Below, piece by piece: positions 9,066 through 17,555 of a DNA stretch of 53,730 nt. A model generated the notes under the pieces. It was given only the letters and a program-made list of their open reading frames with translations, had not been told where the DNA came from and did no database searches. Each line of letters opens with the position of its first letter. The stretch's first letter is position 1. Source of the stretch: Thermoguttaceae bacterium (GTDB taxonomy: Bacteria; Planctomycetota; Planctomycetia; Pirellulales; Thermoguttaceae); the NCBI GenBank assembly GCA_017447865.1, contig JAFSMO010000011.1, positions 1-53,730 of the forward strand, written 5' to 3'. Position numbers and translations under genes: made by a program.

Positions 9066-10729
9066 TTTTTCCGGTCTCCTTCCTGAGTTTCCGCGAAGGC
9101 CTGCGCTCCCAAAATCCCGGCGAGTTCCAGAAACGCCTTTTCTTCCGCCGCGTCAAGCCGCCCCATGACTTCCAGACCGGCCGCGAGCTGCTCGTCCGTG
9201 AGCGTTTCGTTCAGGTCGAGCGAGTGAGGAACGAAATTTTCCGGCACCAAAATGTTGGATCCTCCATCCTTCGACGGGTTTTTGAGGTGGAACTGGCTCA
9301 AACGCAGAAAATCGCTGAGCATCGATTCGCCCTGCTCCCAGGAATAGGGAATCAACCCCCCGCGATTCGGGGCAATGCAAACCGACCACGGACGCGCCGG
9401 GAGCGGCTTTCCCGCATCCCGAAGGGATTTGAGCAGAGACGCCATTTTCAGATTTTCATTTTGGGACTGGACCCCGGAGGTTTTCATCGTTTCCTGAAAA
9501 AGCTGGCGCAGGAATCGGGTTTGCTCCTGCTTTTTTGCGGTCAGACGCCAGTAAACGAGAGCACGGTCCGGAAGAGTTGTTTCTGCCGGAATATTCGCGG
9601 GAAATTCCTCTTTCAAAGCGTTGATGAGCCAGTTCCGAAGCGACTCCCAAGTGAGTACATCGGTCGGGATTTCCCGTTCCAGAAAACGCCACGCCAGCGT
9701 TTCCGTCGGAAAAAACTGGAGGGACGGCGCCAAATCACCATCCAGATCCAGTTGAACGATCGAAACTCCTGCGGGCTGGAGCGGTTTGCGAGTCTCCCAA
9801 ATGTCAGGCGACCGGTGCTGAATCGGGCCCGGAGTGTGCAGGATCGTCGGAACCATTTCATCGGACTGGGACGTTTTGGGGAATTCACGCCGCAGAGTCA
9901 AACGGTCCCGATTTTCGGTCAGAGCCACGTAAGAAACCGTGGAAATTGGGGTTTCCGTCTGAAATTTCGACTCAAAAACCCCTTCATCTGATTCCTGAAA
10001 TGAGATTTGGTTTTCAAAAAAGGTCCCGGTCCATTTCGTGGAAGTTTTTTGAAGGTCACTTTCCGCGGCACTCAGGAAGGTTTCTTCATCCGGGCAAAGC
10101 GCAATCGTCTGGGCCGGCGGGAGTTTTCCGTCTGCCAGTTTGGAGAAATCGTACCGGCTGAAATCCGGCCTGGGAGAGTTCCAGCTCGCGATGAAAATAT
10201 TCTTCGGCGAATCGGCCAGACGAAACTTTTTGATGTGCGTTTCATTGGACGGAAACAGAAAAACGTTTTCCGGGAAACGGAAATTCGGAAGCATCCATTC
10301 CTCGATCGAACGTTCGAGTTTCCAGTAAACCGAAATCCCTCGTTCCCGCAGGCGGTTGAATTGGCCGATGAGAAAAACCAGGCCGCGGATCCCGGTCAGG
10401 TCGGGCTGAAGTACGTCGCCGGTGAGAAGCAGAAAATCCACATTTTGGGCCAAAGCCAGGTCGAAAACCCGCTCCGCGCTTTTCCAGGGGGCCGAGAGGC
10501 ATTCCTCGCTCAAAGCGGGCGGAAGTTCCGGAAATGCAGCGCCAAAAAGCCAGCTTCCCGTGCGCTCCAGGGAAAGAGTCGGCACCGGACCCGGGGTTCC
10601 AGCCAGTTCGTCCACGGAATCGTTTGCCGAATTGGAAACTTCACGTTTTTCCCAAAACGGAGTTGACCAGCAGGTCACAGGCATGTGAAGCTGGAAATTC
10701 GACGCGTGGAGGAACTTTAAAATTTTCAC
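9062..10729 (-). CDS. Mre11/SbcD/YhaO-like metallophosphoesterase fold protein with degraded active site
   Basis: About 555 residues from a GTG start. The GTG was chosen because the conserved family N-terminus (KILKFLHAS) begins there; 24 upstream codons of the longer frame have no family similarity. The layout follows DNA-repair exonucleases: beta-strand start, VDFLLLTGD at about 98-105, then VYWKLERS at about 134-141. In active enzymes these carry DxH, GDxxD and GNHD. Here DxH is N11-F-Q13 and GNHD is replaced by WKLE; only the GD pair (104-105) clearly survives. The partner ATPase gene overlaps its stop. Family knowledge says such proteins nick or degrade DNA with a Rad50-like partner. Loss of metal ligands suggests a structural or DNA-binding role. 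The C-terminal half is unassigned. Confidence 0.75.
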   Translation of the reverse strand: MKILKFLHASNFQLHMPVTCWSTPFWEKREVSNSANDSVDELAGTPGPVPTLSLERTGSWLFGAAFPELPPALSEECLSAPWKSAERVFDLALAQNVDFLLLTGDVLQPDLTGIRGLVFLIGQFNRLRERGISVYWKLERSIEEWMLPNFRFPENVFLFPSNETHIKKFRLADSPKNIFIASWNSPRPDFSRYDFSKLADGKLPPAQTIALCPDEETFLSAAESDLQKTSTKWTGTFFENQISFQESDEGVFESKFQTETPISTVSYVALTENRDRLTLRREFPKTSQSDEMVPTILHTPGPIQHRSPDIWETRKPLQPAGVSIVQLDLDGDLAPSLQFFPTETLAWRFLEREIPTDVLTWESLRNWLINALKEEFPANIPAETTLPDRALVYWRLTAKKQEQTRFLRQLFQETMKTSGVQSQNENLKMASLLKSLRDAGKPLPARPWSVCIAPNRGGLIPYSWEQGESMLSDFLRLSQFHLKNPSKDGGSNILVPENFVPHSLDLNETLTDEQLAAGLEVMGRLDAAEEKAFLELAGILGAQAFAETQEGDRKK

Positions 10730-10861
10730 GGGACTCTCGGAGGGGTAAAATAAATTGACCAATTTCCCCAGATTATACCATAAACTGCCAAAAATTGCCA
10801 TATCACCCAGGGGTCAAAATCGATATAAAGTCAAAATTTTGGCAAAATATTAAAAAAATTT

Positions 10862-10883
10862 CCCGGTTTCCTCACCGGGTTTT
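10862..10883 (+). terminator. Terminator-like hairpin upstream of the ribonuclease III promoter
   Basis: Stem cccggt/accggg with a 6-nt loop followed by TTTT. It lies between two divergently transcribed genes, so no gene ends here. It may insulate the rnc promoter or terminate an unrecognised short transcript. Confidence 0.45.
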
Positions 10884-10915
10884 GGGGGAAATAAAGGAAA
10901 CGTGAGATTTCACTC

Positions 10916-10943
10916 TTGCAAAAAACGGAAAATCTGGTATAAT
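10916..10943 (+). promoter_or_regulatory. Sigma70-type promoter for rnc
   Basis: TTGCAA and TATAAT are separated by 16 bp; the expected transcript start is about 50 bp before the rnc ATG. The -10 matches the consensus fully and the -35 in four of six positions. Confidence 0.7.
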
Positions 10944-11001
10944 AAACTCCGGTTTCCTGAGTCATTCAGGTCTGCATTTTTATACTGAAAAAAGGAAGAA
11001 A

Positions 11002-11745
11002 ATGGACGCGACTCCGCTTGAGCTTCATTTGGATGAAGAATCCCTGCCCCGACTGCACGCGTGCGAAGACGCGATCGAGTACAAATTTCACGATTTGACG
11101 CTTCTGGCGGCGGCACTGACGCATACTTCCGGGGCGGTCACGCGGTTGGTCTCGAACGAACGTCTGGAATTTCTCGGTGACGCAGTGCTTGGTTTCGTGA
11201 TCGTGGACTATTTGTACCACACGTGTGAGCACCAGATGGAAGGCGAAATGACCCAGATGAAGTCGGCGATCGTCAGCCGGGCGGCGTGTACGCGCGTCAG
11301 CCGGAATTTGGGGATCGAGGAGTTCCTCTTCCTGGGTAAAGGCATGGAAAAACGCCAGATCCCGCCGTCCCTTCTGGCGAATATGCAGGAATCCATCATC
11401 GGTGCGATTTATCTCGACGGCGGATTTGAAATGGCCCGGGACTACATTTTGCGGGTCTTTGAGGACGAGATTCAGGACGCGATCCATGGCGAAGGCCCGC
11501 TGAAAAACTTCAAAATGCTCCTGCAGCAGTACGTCCAGCGGAACCTGCACAAAACGCCGACCTACGAGGTGATGGAACAAAAAGGGCCGGACCACCGCAA
11601 GTGCTTCAAGTGCCGGGTACGTGCGGGAAAAAGGACTTTCGTCCCGGCATGGGGAAAAAACAAAAAAGAGGCCGAGCAGCACGCCGCTGAAAACGCGCTT
11701 TGCGTCCTTCAGAACCAGCCCGCCCCCTTTCCGGCGGATGAATAA
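11002..11745 (+). CDS. rnc: Ribonuclease III
   Basis: A protein of 247 residues, typical RNase III length. It cleaves double-stranded RNA in rRNA maturation and mRNA turnover. The signature ERLEFLGDAVL is at 53-63, with acidic residues E56 and D60. The second catalytic motif reads LLANMQESIIGAIYLDGG at about 124-141, so the usual aspartate is asparagine (N127) while E130 is kept. To my knowledge this D-to-N variant occurs in other bacterial RNase III proteins, so activity is still likely. A C-terminal dsRNA-binding domain spans about 168-240 (GKNKKEAEQHAAENAL). The gene is preceded by a good promoter and AAGGAAG upstream of the ATG. The next gene follows after 23 bp and is probably co-transcribed. 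Confidence 0.95.
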   Translation: MDATPLELHLDEESLPRLHACEDAIEYKFHDLTLLAAALTHTSGAVTRLVSNERLEFLGDAVLGFVIVDYLYHTCEHQMEGEMTQMKSAIVSRAACTRVSRNLGIEEFLFLGKGMEKRQIPPSLLANMQESIIGAIYLDGGFEMARDYILRVFEDEIQDAIHGEGPLKNFKMLLQQYVQRNLHKTPTYEVMEQKGPDHRKCFKCRVRAGKRTFVPAWGKNKKEAEQHAAENALCVLQNQPAPFPADE

Positions 11746-11768
11746 ATCAACCATTTACAGGGGATGAC

Positions 11769-12818
11769 ATGCCTGAAATCTCGATCGTTGTACCCGTTTA
11801 CAAAGTCGAAAAGTACCTGCCGGCCTGTTTGAACTCACTGATTCATCAGACTTTTCAGGACATTGAGATCATTTGCGTGGATGACGGCTCGCCCGACTCT
11901 TCGGGAAAAATCCTGGATGAATTCGCGGAAAAGGACCCCCGTATTCATGTGATCCATCAGGCGAACGCCGGAGCGGGCTGCGCGAGAAATCAGGGCGTGG
12001 CCGCCGCCACGGGCAAGTATTTGATGTTCGTCGATTCAGACGACTGGCTCGAGCCGAACATGTGCGAGGTCCTGCATCGTTTGATCATCGAAAAGAACGT
12101 CGATATGGCAATGTGCAACCCGTTCATGGAGCTGGATCGGGTCAAACTGCCGCTCATCGGTCTGGCGACCATCGGCACGATCCCCGGCGGCCTTTACCGG
12201 AACATCAGCCATTTTTTCCCGACGTCCTCCGGGCTGGTCTGGAACAAGATTTTCAAAATGGACCTGGTGCGAAAATACGACATTCAATTCAGCGAGAGAC
12301 TCGGCGAGGACCTGGTTTTCGGGCGGCACTACCTCTTCGTTTCCAACTCGTTTTACTGCCTGAACCGGAATCTGTACCACTACATCGTTCACTACGGCTC
12401 ACTGTCGAATGGCACGACCGGGATGGCCGTCAAGGACATTCTGGAGGATTACACGCTTTCGTACGATTTTCTCGTGAAACATGATCTTCTGGAAAAATAC
12501 CGCAAACTGTTGATCTACACGTTCATCGGTCAGGCTCGGAAAGCGTTGATGGTCTGCGGGAAAACGGAACCGGAAAAGATCCTGAACGCGATGCGGGTCT
12601 TTATCGACCACACCCAATTTGACGACTGGGGCAATCGTTTCACGAACAGGATGATCGCCGCCATACGAGAGGGGCGCGACAAAGAGGCCCTGCGCCGTTT
12701 GTACTGGTGGCTTTACGTCTGCCCGGCGTATGGATTTGAATACTTCCTGCTGATCGTTTACCGCCTGTTCTGGGTCAGCACCACGAGGAAAGAGTACAAA
12801 TCACCGGAGGAAAATTAG
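11769..12818 (+). CDS. GT2 family glycosyltransferase
   Basis: A protein of 349 residues with an N-terminal GT-A fold. It begins ISIVVPVYKVEKYLPACLNS and has VDDGSPDSS at about 37-45 and the metal-binding FVDSDDW motif near 92-98. It resembles EpsJ/WaaB-like enzymes that add a sugar to lipid-linked or surface glycans using a nucleotide sugar at the cytoplasmic membrane face. It lies 23 bp after rnc with a GGGG-type ribosome-binding site. Its last four bases overlap the end of the convergent GT8 gene. Donor and acceptor cannot be read from the sequence. Confidence 0.88.
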   Translation: MPEISIVVPVYKVEKYLPACLNSLIHQTFQDIEIICVDDGSPDSSGKILDEFAEKDPRIHVIHQANAGAGCARNQGVAAATGKYLMFVDSDDWLEPNMCEVLHRLIIEKNVDMAMCNPFMELDRVKLPLIGLATIGTIPGGLYRNISHFFPTSSGLVWNKIFKMDLVRKYDIQFSERLGEDLVFGRHYLFVSNSFYCLNRNLYHYIVHYGSLSNGTTGMAVKDILEDYTLSYDFLVKHDLLEKYRKLLIYTFIGQARKALMVCGKTEPEKILNAMRVFIDHTQFDDWGNRFTNRMIAAIREGRDKEALRRLYWWLYVCPAYGFEYFLLIVYRLFWVSTTRKEYKSPEEN

Positions 12819-13759
12819 CAAAACGGCGAATTGAACCACAAGGATTTCAAAAACATGTAAACCTTATTCTGCCGAACCAGATTTAGCAGCTTAACCTTCC
12901 AGTTTCCTTGTGGTTTCAGGTCCTTCCACGGCGTCATGGCGAGGTAATGCCAATACAGTTTCCCGGCAGGTTCCCAATAGTACCAGTGCCACGGTTTGAT
13001 GCCGGACACATAATGAATGATCCCTACCGGATTTTTTACCAGATTTTCATATTCCTGAAATTCTTTCCGCTGCTTTTTATTTAACAGCTCGAACCAACCG
13101 GGCTGGACCTGAATGTTCCACTTGAACGGCATCACAACAAAGTCATTTTCGAAAATGACGTTTAACCCATCCTGATCTGCCACAACCAATTTTTCCTGGT
13201 TTTGTCCAATCCACAGGATGGTCTTTTGAAACAATCGCTCATTACGAATCTTCTCAAGATTGATCAATATCATTCCCGCATTAAACCCCGTACTGGATAA
13301 CGCGAGTCGTTTTCGCATACTCAGATTTTGAAGGTAACGGACAGGAAAGAACTCCATCAAATCCTCGACCGCCGCCAAAGATTTTCCCTGAAAATCGGTT
13401 TTCCACAGTGGACTCAGAGACGTTGTAACGATCGTATCACAATCCAGATAGAGAATCCGGTCTAAATCAGGCAACATTTCTGGAAGCAAAAGCCTCGCAT
13501 ATGTATTCTTTGAAAAATGGCTGATCTCGGGACAATCTTTCAGAATATCCCAGTCCGGCTTGAGAAAATCAATCGCGGAAGGATGGATTTTCGTTAATTC
13601 CCTGATTTTCTGCTGACTTTCAGGCCGAATTCCTCCATCGAGAATGTAAATATGAAAATCATTCTCATTTTCCGAGTTACTTAGTACGGAGGCAATCGTC
13701 GCGGCGAGGTGCGGAACATAATTCTCGTCAGAAGCGAAAGCGATATGGATGGTGTTCAT
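12815..13759 (-). CDS. GT8 family (LgtC-like) glycosyltransferase
   Basis: A protein of 314 residues. The N-terminus NTIHIAFASDENYVPHLAAT is typical of retaining galactosyl/glucosyltransferases of GT8. The DxD metal site is YLDCDTIV (D106, D108). The second metal-binding histidine region reads HYVSGIKPWHWYYW near the C-terminus, matching the family's HxxGxxKPW. It probably transfers galactose or glucose from UDP-sugar in surface-glycan assembly. It is the last gene of the eight-gene minus-strand cluster. Its ATG overlaps the stop of the preceding methyltransferase (ATGA), indicating translational coupling. It converges with the plus-strand GT2 gene. Confidence 0.9.
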   Translation of the reverse strand: MNTIHIAFASDENYVPHLAATIASVLSNSENENDFHIYILDGGIRPESQQKIRELTKIHPSAIDFLKPDWDILKDCPEISHFSKNTYARLLLPEMLPDLDRILYLDCDTIVTTSLSPLWKTDFQGKSLAAVEDLMEFFPVRYLQNLSMRKRLALSSTGFNAGMILINLEKIRNERLFQKTILWIGQNQEKLVVADQDGLNVIFENDFVVMPFKWNIQVQPGWFELLNKKQRKEFQEYENLVKNPVGIIHYVSGIKPWHWYYWEPAGKLYWHYLAMTPWKDLKPQGNWKVKLLNLVRQNKVYMFLKSLWFNSPFC

Positions 13760-14556
13760 TGTTTTTTCCTGGCGACAATTCCAAATCCTGTAGTAATGAT
13801 ATCTTCAGACCTTTTAATATGTTTACGAATAATAGGCATTGACTTTATCATCCGTGAAAATTTATACATTAAATAGCCAAGTGGTTTCAAATGAAATGGA
13901 TAGGTGCCCAAAATCGCAAATAAAGCCAAAGCGTCCGTTATACCTCCGAATTTGTGACATTCCAGAACCTCAAAACCTGAATCATTCAACATTTTTTCCA
14001 AAGCGAAATTGGTATAGCGATAATAATCAAATGGGATCTCGTGAATATAAAAATGAAATGGCACATTCAAAAGAAGTATCCCTCCCGGTTTCAAAATATC
14101 GGAAATACTGTTTAGCAAGTTCATCGGCTGATAAATATGTTCCAAAACATCGGAACAGATCACACTATCCACAGAATTGCTTTCAACTGAATGAATCCCC
14201 TGATTCAGGTCTTCAAAAAAATCTACATATTGATTCGGATGGATCGTATTTTCCCAATCGATAGTAATTACCGAGTCCACATAATCTTTGTAAAAACCAT
14301 AAAACGGAACTGTACCGCATCCAACATCCGCAAGAATGCCTTTGCAATATTTCGGAATCGCATCAGTGTAAAAATCTGCGATATGCTGAACAAGAACTCT
14401 TTCAGCGTAGCCGATCATTGGTGATGAATAAAGTTTATTCTTTTTTATGATAAACTTTGTAGGATTCCATTTTTCTTGACTGTTCATTTCAATTTGTTTA
14501 GTGAGTAATGGTTTTTTCAAACCAGACTGAATAACGCCCAAATTAAGAGTTTGCAA
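13756..14556 (-). CDS. Class I SAM-dependent methyltransferase
   Basis: A protein of 266 residues if the TTG start at 14556 is used, 27 bp after the previous stop with AGG upstream. The first ATG is 23 codons further in and has no visible ribosome-binding site, so the start is uncertain. Motif I is ILADVGCGTVPFYG. VDSVICSDVLEHIYQPMNLL matches the acidic and post-II motifs and LKPGGILLLNVPF matches motif III, the Methyltransf_11/23 pattern. It probably methylates a sugar or glycan intermediate. Base composition is clearly AT-rich compared with flanking chromosome genes, suggesting acquisition with the glycan cluster. Confidence 0.82.
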   Translation of the reverse strand: MQTLNLGVIQSGLKKPLLTKQIEMNSQEKWNPTKFIIKKNKLYSSPMIGYAERVLVQHIADFYTDAIPKYCKGILADVGCGTVPFYGFYKDYVDSVITIDWENTIHPNQYVDFFEDLNQGIHSVESNSVDSVICSDVLEHIYQPMNLLNSISDILKPGGILLLNVPFHFYIHEIPFDYYRYTNFALEKMLNDSGFEVLECHKFGGITDALALFAILGTYPFHLKPLGYLMYKFSRMIKSMPIIRKHIKRSEDIITTGFGIVARKKQ

Positions 14557-14583
14557 GAAATCGCCTGAAACGTACTTCCCAAA

Positions 14584-15609
14584 TCAAATTTCACCGATTT
14601 CTTCTTTTGCCCATTTGATTTTTTTCCCCAATCCTGAAATTACGCATAAACGAAGGAATCCCAACTCAAAAAAACCTTCGGGTTTATGGAAAAACAATTT
14701 CAAAAAGGATTTGAACCACTTATTCTCAAACGGCCACGGCATTTGAATGTTAAGTCTGTTATGCAGTTCATAATTATTGCGCATGATCGAATCCCGATAA
14801 ATGGCAAACAGGACGTAGTACTTGTTTTTTTCTGCAATTTTACTGAATTTATACTCTAAAAGTTTATCAAAAAAACAATATTGACGTAAAAGGGCACGTC
14901 CGTGTCTCAAATAAACACTTTGGGTATCTCCTGCAGTTGTAATACCTCCTTGATGAATACGATAAATACTCATTACTTCATCCAACATATAAATTTTGCC
15001 ACGTTTAGTCATAACAAGATGAAAAAACGTATCTCCAGAAATAATACCTGATGGAAAATCATTAATGAGCGTTTGTTTAATATCTTGATCCCATCGATAT
15101 ACAACAGAAGCTGTGGGAATAAAATTACGATATAAAATATCTTTGGCTGTAAACTCCTTTCTATAGAATCTCTGATAAGGTGTTGGGGTGATGACAGATT
15201 TTCCAGGCATATCCTCCCAAACCATTTTTGCAGGGTGAAAACAGCCCATATAATCCGGGTGCGAGTCGAGAAAATCGACCTGTTTCTGGAGTTTGTTCGG
15301 GTCGGTCCAGTTATCGTCACCCTCGCACATTGCCACGTATTCGCCTTGGATGCGCGGCCAATTAAAGGTTCGGCTAATAGAAACCCCTTTGGAATATTGA
15401 TTTTCTGTCTGGTAAATCGGCTTGATTATTTCCGGGTATTTCGCTTCATACTCGCGAATAATATCTGCCGTTCCGTCTGTCGAGGCGTCGTCGTGAATGA
15501 GAACCTCAAACGGAAAGTTCGTCTTTTGCATAACAAACCCGTCTAACGCCTGACGGATGAATTTGGCGTGATTGTAGGTGATACAGTTGATTGAAAGTTT
15601 TATGCTCAT
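14584..15609 (-). CDS. GT2 family glycosyltransferase (capsule/LPS type)
   Basis: About 341 residues from the ATG one base after the upstream stop (TAAGATG). A longer frame begins eight codons earlier but would sit inside the upstream gene. The N-terminus MSIKLSINCITYNHAKFIRQ has a GT-A fold with LIHDDASTDGT and the DxD-like motif CEGDDNW. It resembles enzymes annotated as LPS or capsule glycosyltransferases that act at the inner membrane. The context is the minus-strand glycan operon, tightly packed after the pyruvyl transferase. Substrate is unknown. Composition is AT-rich. Confidence 0.87.
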   Translation of the reverse strand: MSIKLSINCITYNHAKFIRQALDGFVMQKTNFPFEVLIHDDASTDGTADIIREYEAKYPEIIKPIYQTENQYSKGVSISRTFNWPRIQGEYVAMCEGDDNWTDPNKLQKQVDFLDSHPDYMGCFHPAKMVWEDMPGKSVITPTPYQRFYRKEFTAKDILYRNFIPTASVVYRWDQDIKQTLINDFPSGIISGDTFFHLVMTKRGKIYMLDEVMSIYRIHQGGITTAGDTQSVYLRHGRALLRQYCFFDKLLEYKFSKIAEKNKYYVLFAIYRDSIMRNNYELHNRLNIQMPWPFENKWFKSFLKLFFHKPEGFFELGFLRLCVISGLGKKIKWAKEEIGEI

Positions 15610-15610
15610 C

Positions 15611-16771
15611 TTACTTTTCCGGGGCAAAATCATCTTTCATAAATTCAGTGCATTTTTTATCCAGCTGATCGGCATAAGGTTTCCAGGTTTGCTTGTTTGG
15701 AAATTGGGTTTTCTCCGTAATTTTGGGATACTTGCTTAATACCTCATCGTCTGTGGAGAACTTTCCATGAGTCAAATTGAGTATCCTGAATAATTCTAAC
15801 AGTCCGCCTAACCGACCTGGGGTGTTGAAATTGCCATTTTCGGAAACCACTTCTTCATTGGCAATAAAAATGACAGGCGTATCAAGCCCTAATCCCGGAA
15901 GTCCGGCATGGATCCGGCTGGTAATAATCAATTTTGCGGAAGCATATTTTTTCACAAGTTTTTCTGCCGTATCTAACAAATCATTGGTTGTGACAGCACC
16001 GCTCATGTCTACATCCATCCAGTGAGTGATGTAGTTTGCCGATTTCAAAAGTTTCCTGCTGAACTTTTGCGAGTAAGTCTTAAGAAAGACGGCAGCTTTA
16101 TAAAAAGGACGATACCAACGATGATCGCGGTCCAAAAAACCCTGGGGGGAGTAATCCTTAAAGAAACTCTTTTTTCCCAGTAAAAACACAGTCCGCCAGT
16201 TCAGCACGGAATAAAAGAAAACTTTTATCAATACCGGCCAGTTTATTTTTTTCTTCCCATTGGCCTGATAAATCAACTCGGGAATGTCAAAATACGGGTC
16301 GACAAAATAAATGCCTTCTCTTTCTTTTTCTGTATTTATATGATAATCTTTCCCTAAAGTAAGTGTCAGACACCCGGAAAAGTAGGCGTTGATCCCTTTT
16401 CCCTCAAGTAAATTTTTAGTGTAGTGATCACGGCATCCAATCGGCGAAAACTTTTTGAGGTAATCCACTCCCTTGGGCTGCAATAACTGCTGTTCCCGGA
16501 GTGGAGAAATATGCATCGATATAAACAGGGGATACACGAACTCAGATGGAGGCCAATTTTCGGCACGCCACTGAAACCAGCCGTTCATAATCAAACGTAC
16601 CGGGCACTTGTCTTCCGGGAAAAATTGATCCGCCTCTTCCTGCTCAATAATCGTATCGTAAGGTTGACAATACTGCCGTGCAGCGACCGACTGAACATAA
16701 TCCCCGATATTTTTGCATACGAATGCCCGGCCTCGGGCACAGGGAAACTGGGTCATTAAAGCTTTTTTCAT
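15611..16771 (-). CDS. Polysaccharide pyruvyl transferase family protein
   Basis: A protein of 386 residues. Recognisable family features are NIGDYVQSVAARQY near 21-34, IGCRDHYTKNLLEGKGINAY around 111-130, a SGCLTLTL segment, and a C-terminal region LIITSRIHAGLPGLGLDTPVI. Members (CsaB/WcaK type) add ketal-linked pyruvate from phosphoenolpyruvate to surface-polysaccharide sugars; others in the family have unproven activity. It stands between the SDR and GT2 genes, one base from the latter, consistent with one transcript. The family call rests on motif pattern; pyruvyl transfer itself is inferred. Confidence 0.8.
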   Translation of the reverse strand: MKKALMTQFPCARGRAFVCKNIGDYVQSVAARQYCQPYDTIIEQEEADQFFPEDKCPVRLIMNGWFQWRAENWPPSEFVYPLFISMHISPLREQQLLQPKGVDYLKKFSPIGCRDHYTKNLLEGKGINAYFSGCLTLTLGKDYHINTEKEREGIYFVDPYFDIPELIYQANGKKKINWPVLIKVFFYSVLNWRTVFLLGKKSFFKDYSPQGFLDRDHRWYRPFYKAAVFLKTYSQKFSRKLLKSANYITHWMDVDMSGAVTTNDLLDTAEKLVKKYASAKLIITSRIHAGLPGLGLDTPVIFIANEEVVSENGNFNTPGRLGGLLELFRILNLTHGKFSTDDEVLSKYPKITEKTQFPNKQTWKPYADQLDKKCTEFMKDDFAPEK

Positions 16772-16784
16772 TTCAGTTCCCGAT

Positions 16785-17555
16785 TTATATATATTCCCCG
16801 GCAGTAATTCTGAAAGTACTTCCAGTCATCATTGCAGAAGAATCACTCATTAAATAAACCAGTCCATCCAGGTAATCCGTGCGTTCACACATTCTTCCCA
16901 TCGGGAGAATCTTTGCCGCACGTTTACGCAGTTCGGACTCCGTTTCACCCAGTTGATTTCGTAAGGTCACTTCCCCCTCGGTTGGAGTCCAGCCAAGGGT
17001 CAAATAATTGCAGCGGATCTGTTCCGAAGCGTACTGATGCGCGATATGTTCCATCAACGTATAAAGCACCCCCTTGGAACACGCATAAGCGGCACGGTCT
17101 TTTTGCCCTCCCCACGCTTGGGCCGAACCGGTTAAAACGATAGAACCGCCGCCGTTTTCGCGCATATATTTTACGGCTTCCTGACAGCAGAAAAAGGTGG
17201 CCTTAAAATTGACGTTCATCACCCAATCAAAGGTTTCTTCTGAACAGGAGTCCAAGGGTGAAATTGGGGTAACTCCGGCATAGGCAAAGAACCCATCAAT
17301 TTTACCGTAAGTCTCATGGGCCAACCGGAAAAGATTTCTGCAATTGGAGATCTTTTGCAGGTCGGTAGGAACAAAAAGTCCATCGCTTCCGTAGGTCTTT
17401 ATAATACGAACCGCCTGAAGGCCGGCAGTGACATCACGACCTCCAATGACGACTCTCGCACCGCACCGCGCAAATTCTTCCGCAGCGGCTCGCCCGACTC
17501 CTTTTGTACCGCCCGTGATGACGATGACTTTATTCTCCAGCTTTTTATTGGTCAC
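16785..17555 (-). CDS. Short-chain dehydrogenase/reductase
   Basis: A protein of 256 residues starting at GTG, which overlaps the preceding stop (GTGA). The Rossmann motif VIVITGGTKGVG (TGxxxGxG) is at 10-21, with NAG-like AYAGV near 91-95. The catalytic triad is S144, Y157 and K161 (YACSK). The length is classical SDR. It is an NAD(P)-dependent oxidoreductase. Coupling to the ATP-grasp gene suggests both act on the same cluster-specific sugar or amino/keto intermediate. The exact substrate is not readable. Confidence 0.9.
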   Translation of the reverse strand: MTNKKLENKVIVITGGTKGVGRAAAEEFARCGARVVIGGRDVTAGLQAVRIIKTYGSDGLFVPTDLQKISNCRNLFRLAHETYGKIDGFFAYAGVTPISPLDSCSEETFDWVMNVNFKATFFCCQEAVKYMRENGGGSIVLTGSAQAWGGQKDRAAYACSKGVLYTLMEHIAHQYASEQIRCNYLTLGWTPTEGEVTLRNQLGETESELRKRAAKILPMGRMCERTDYLDGLVYLMSDSSAMMTGSTFRITAGEYI

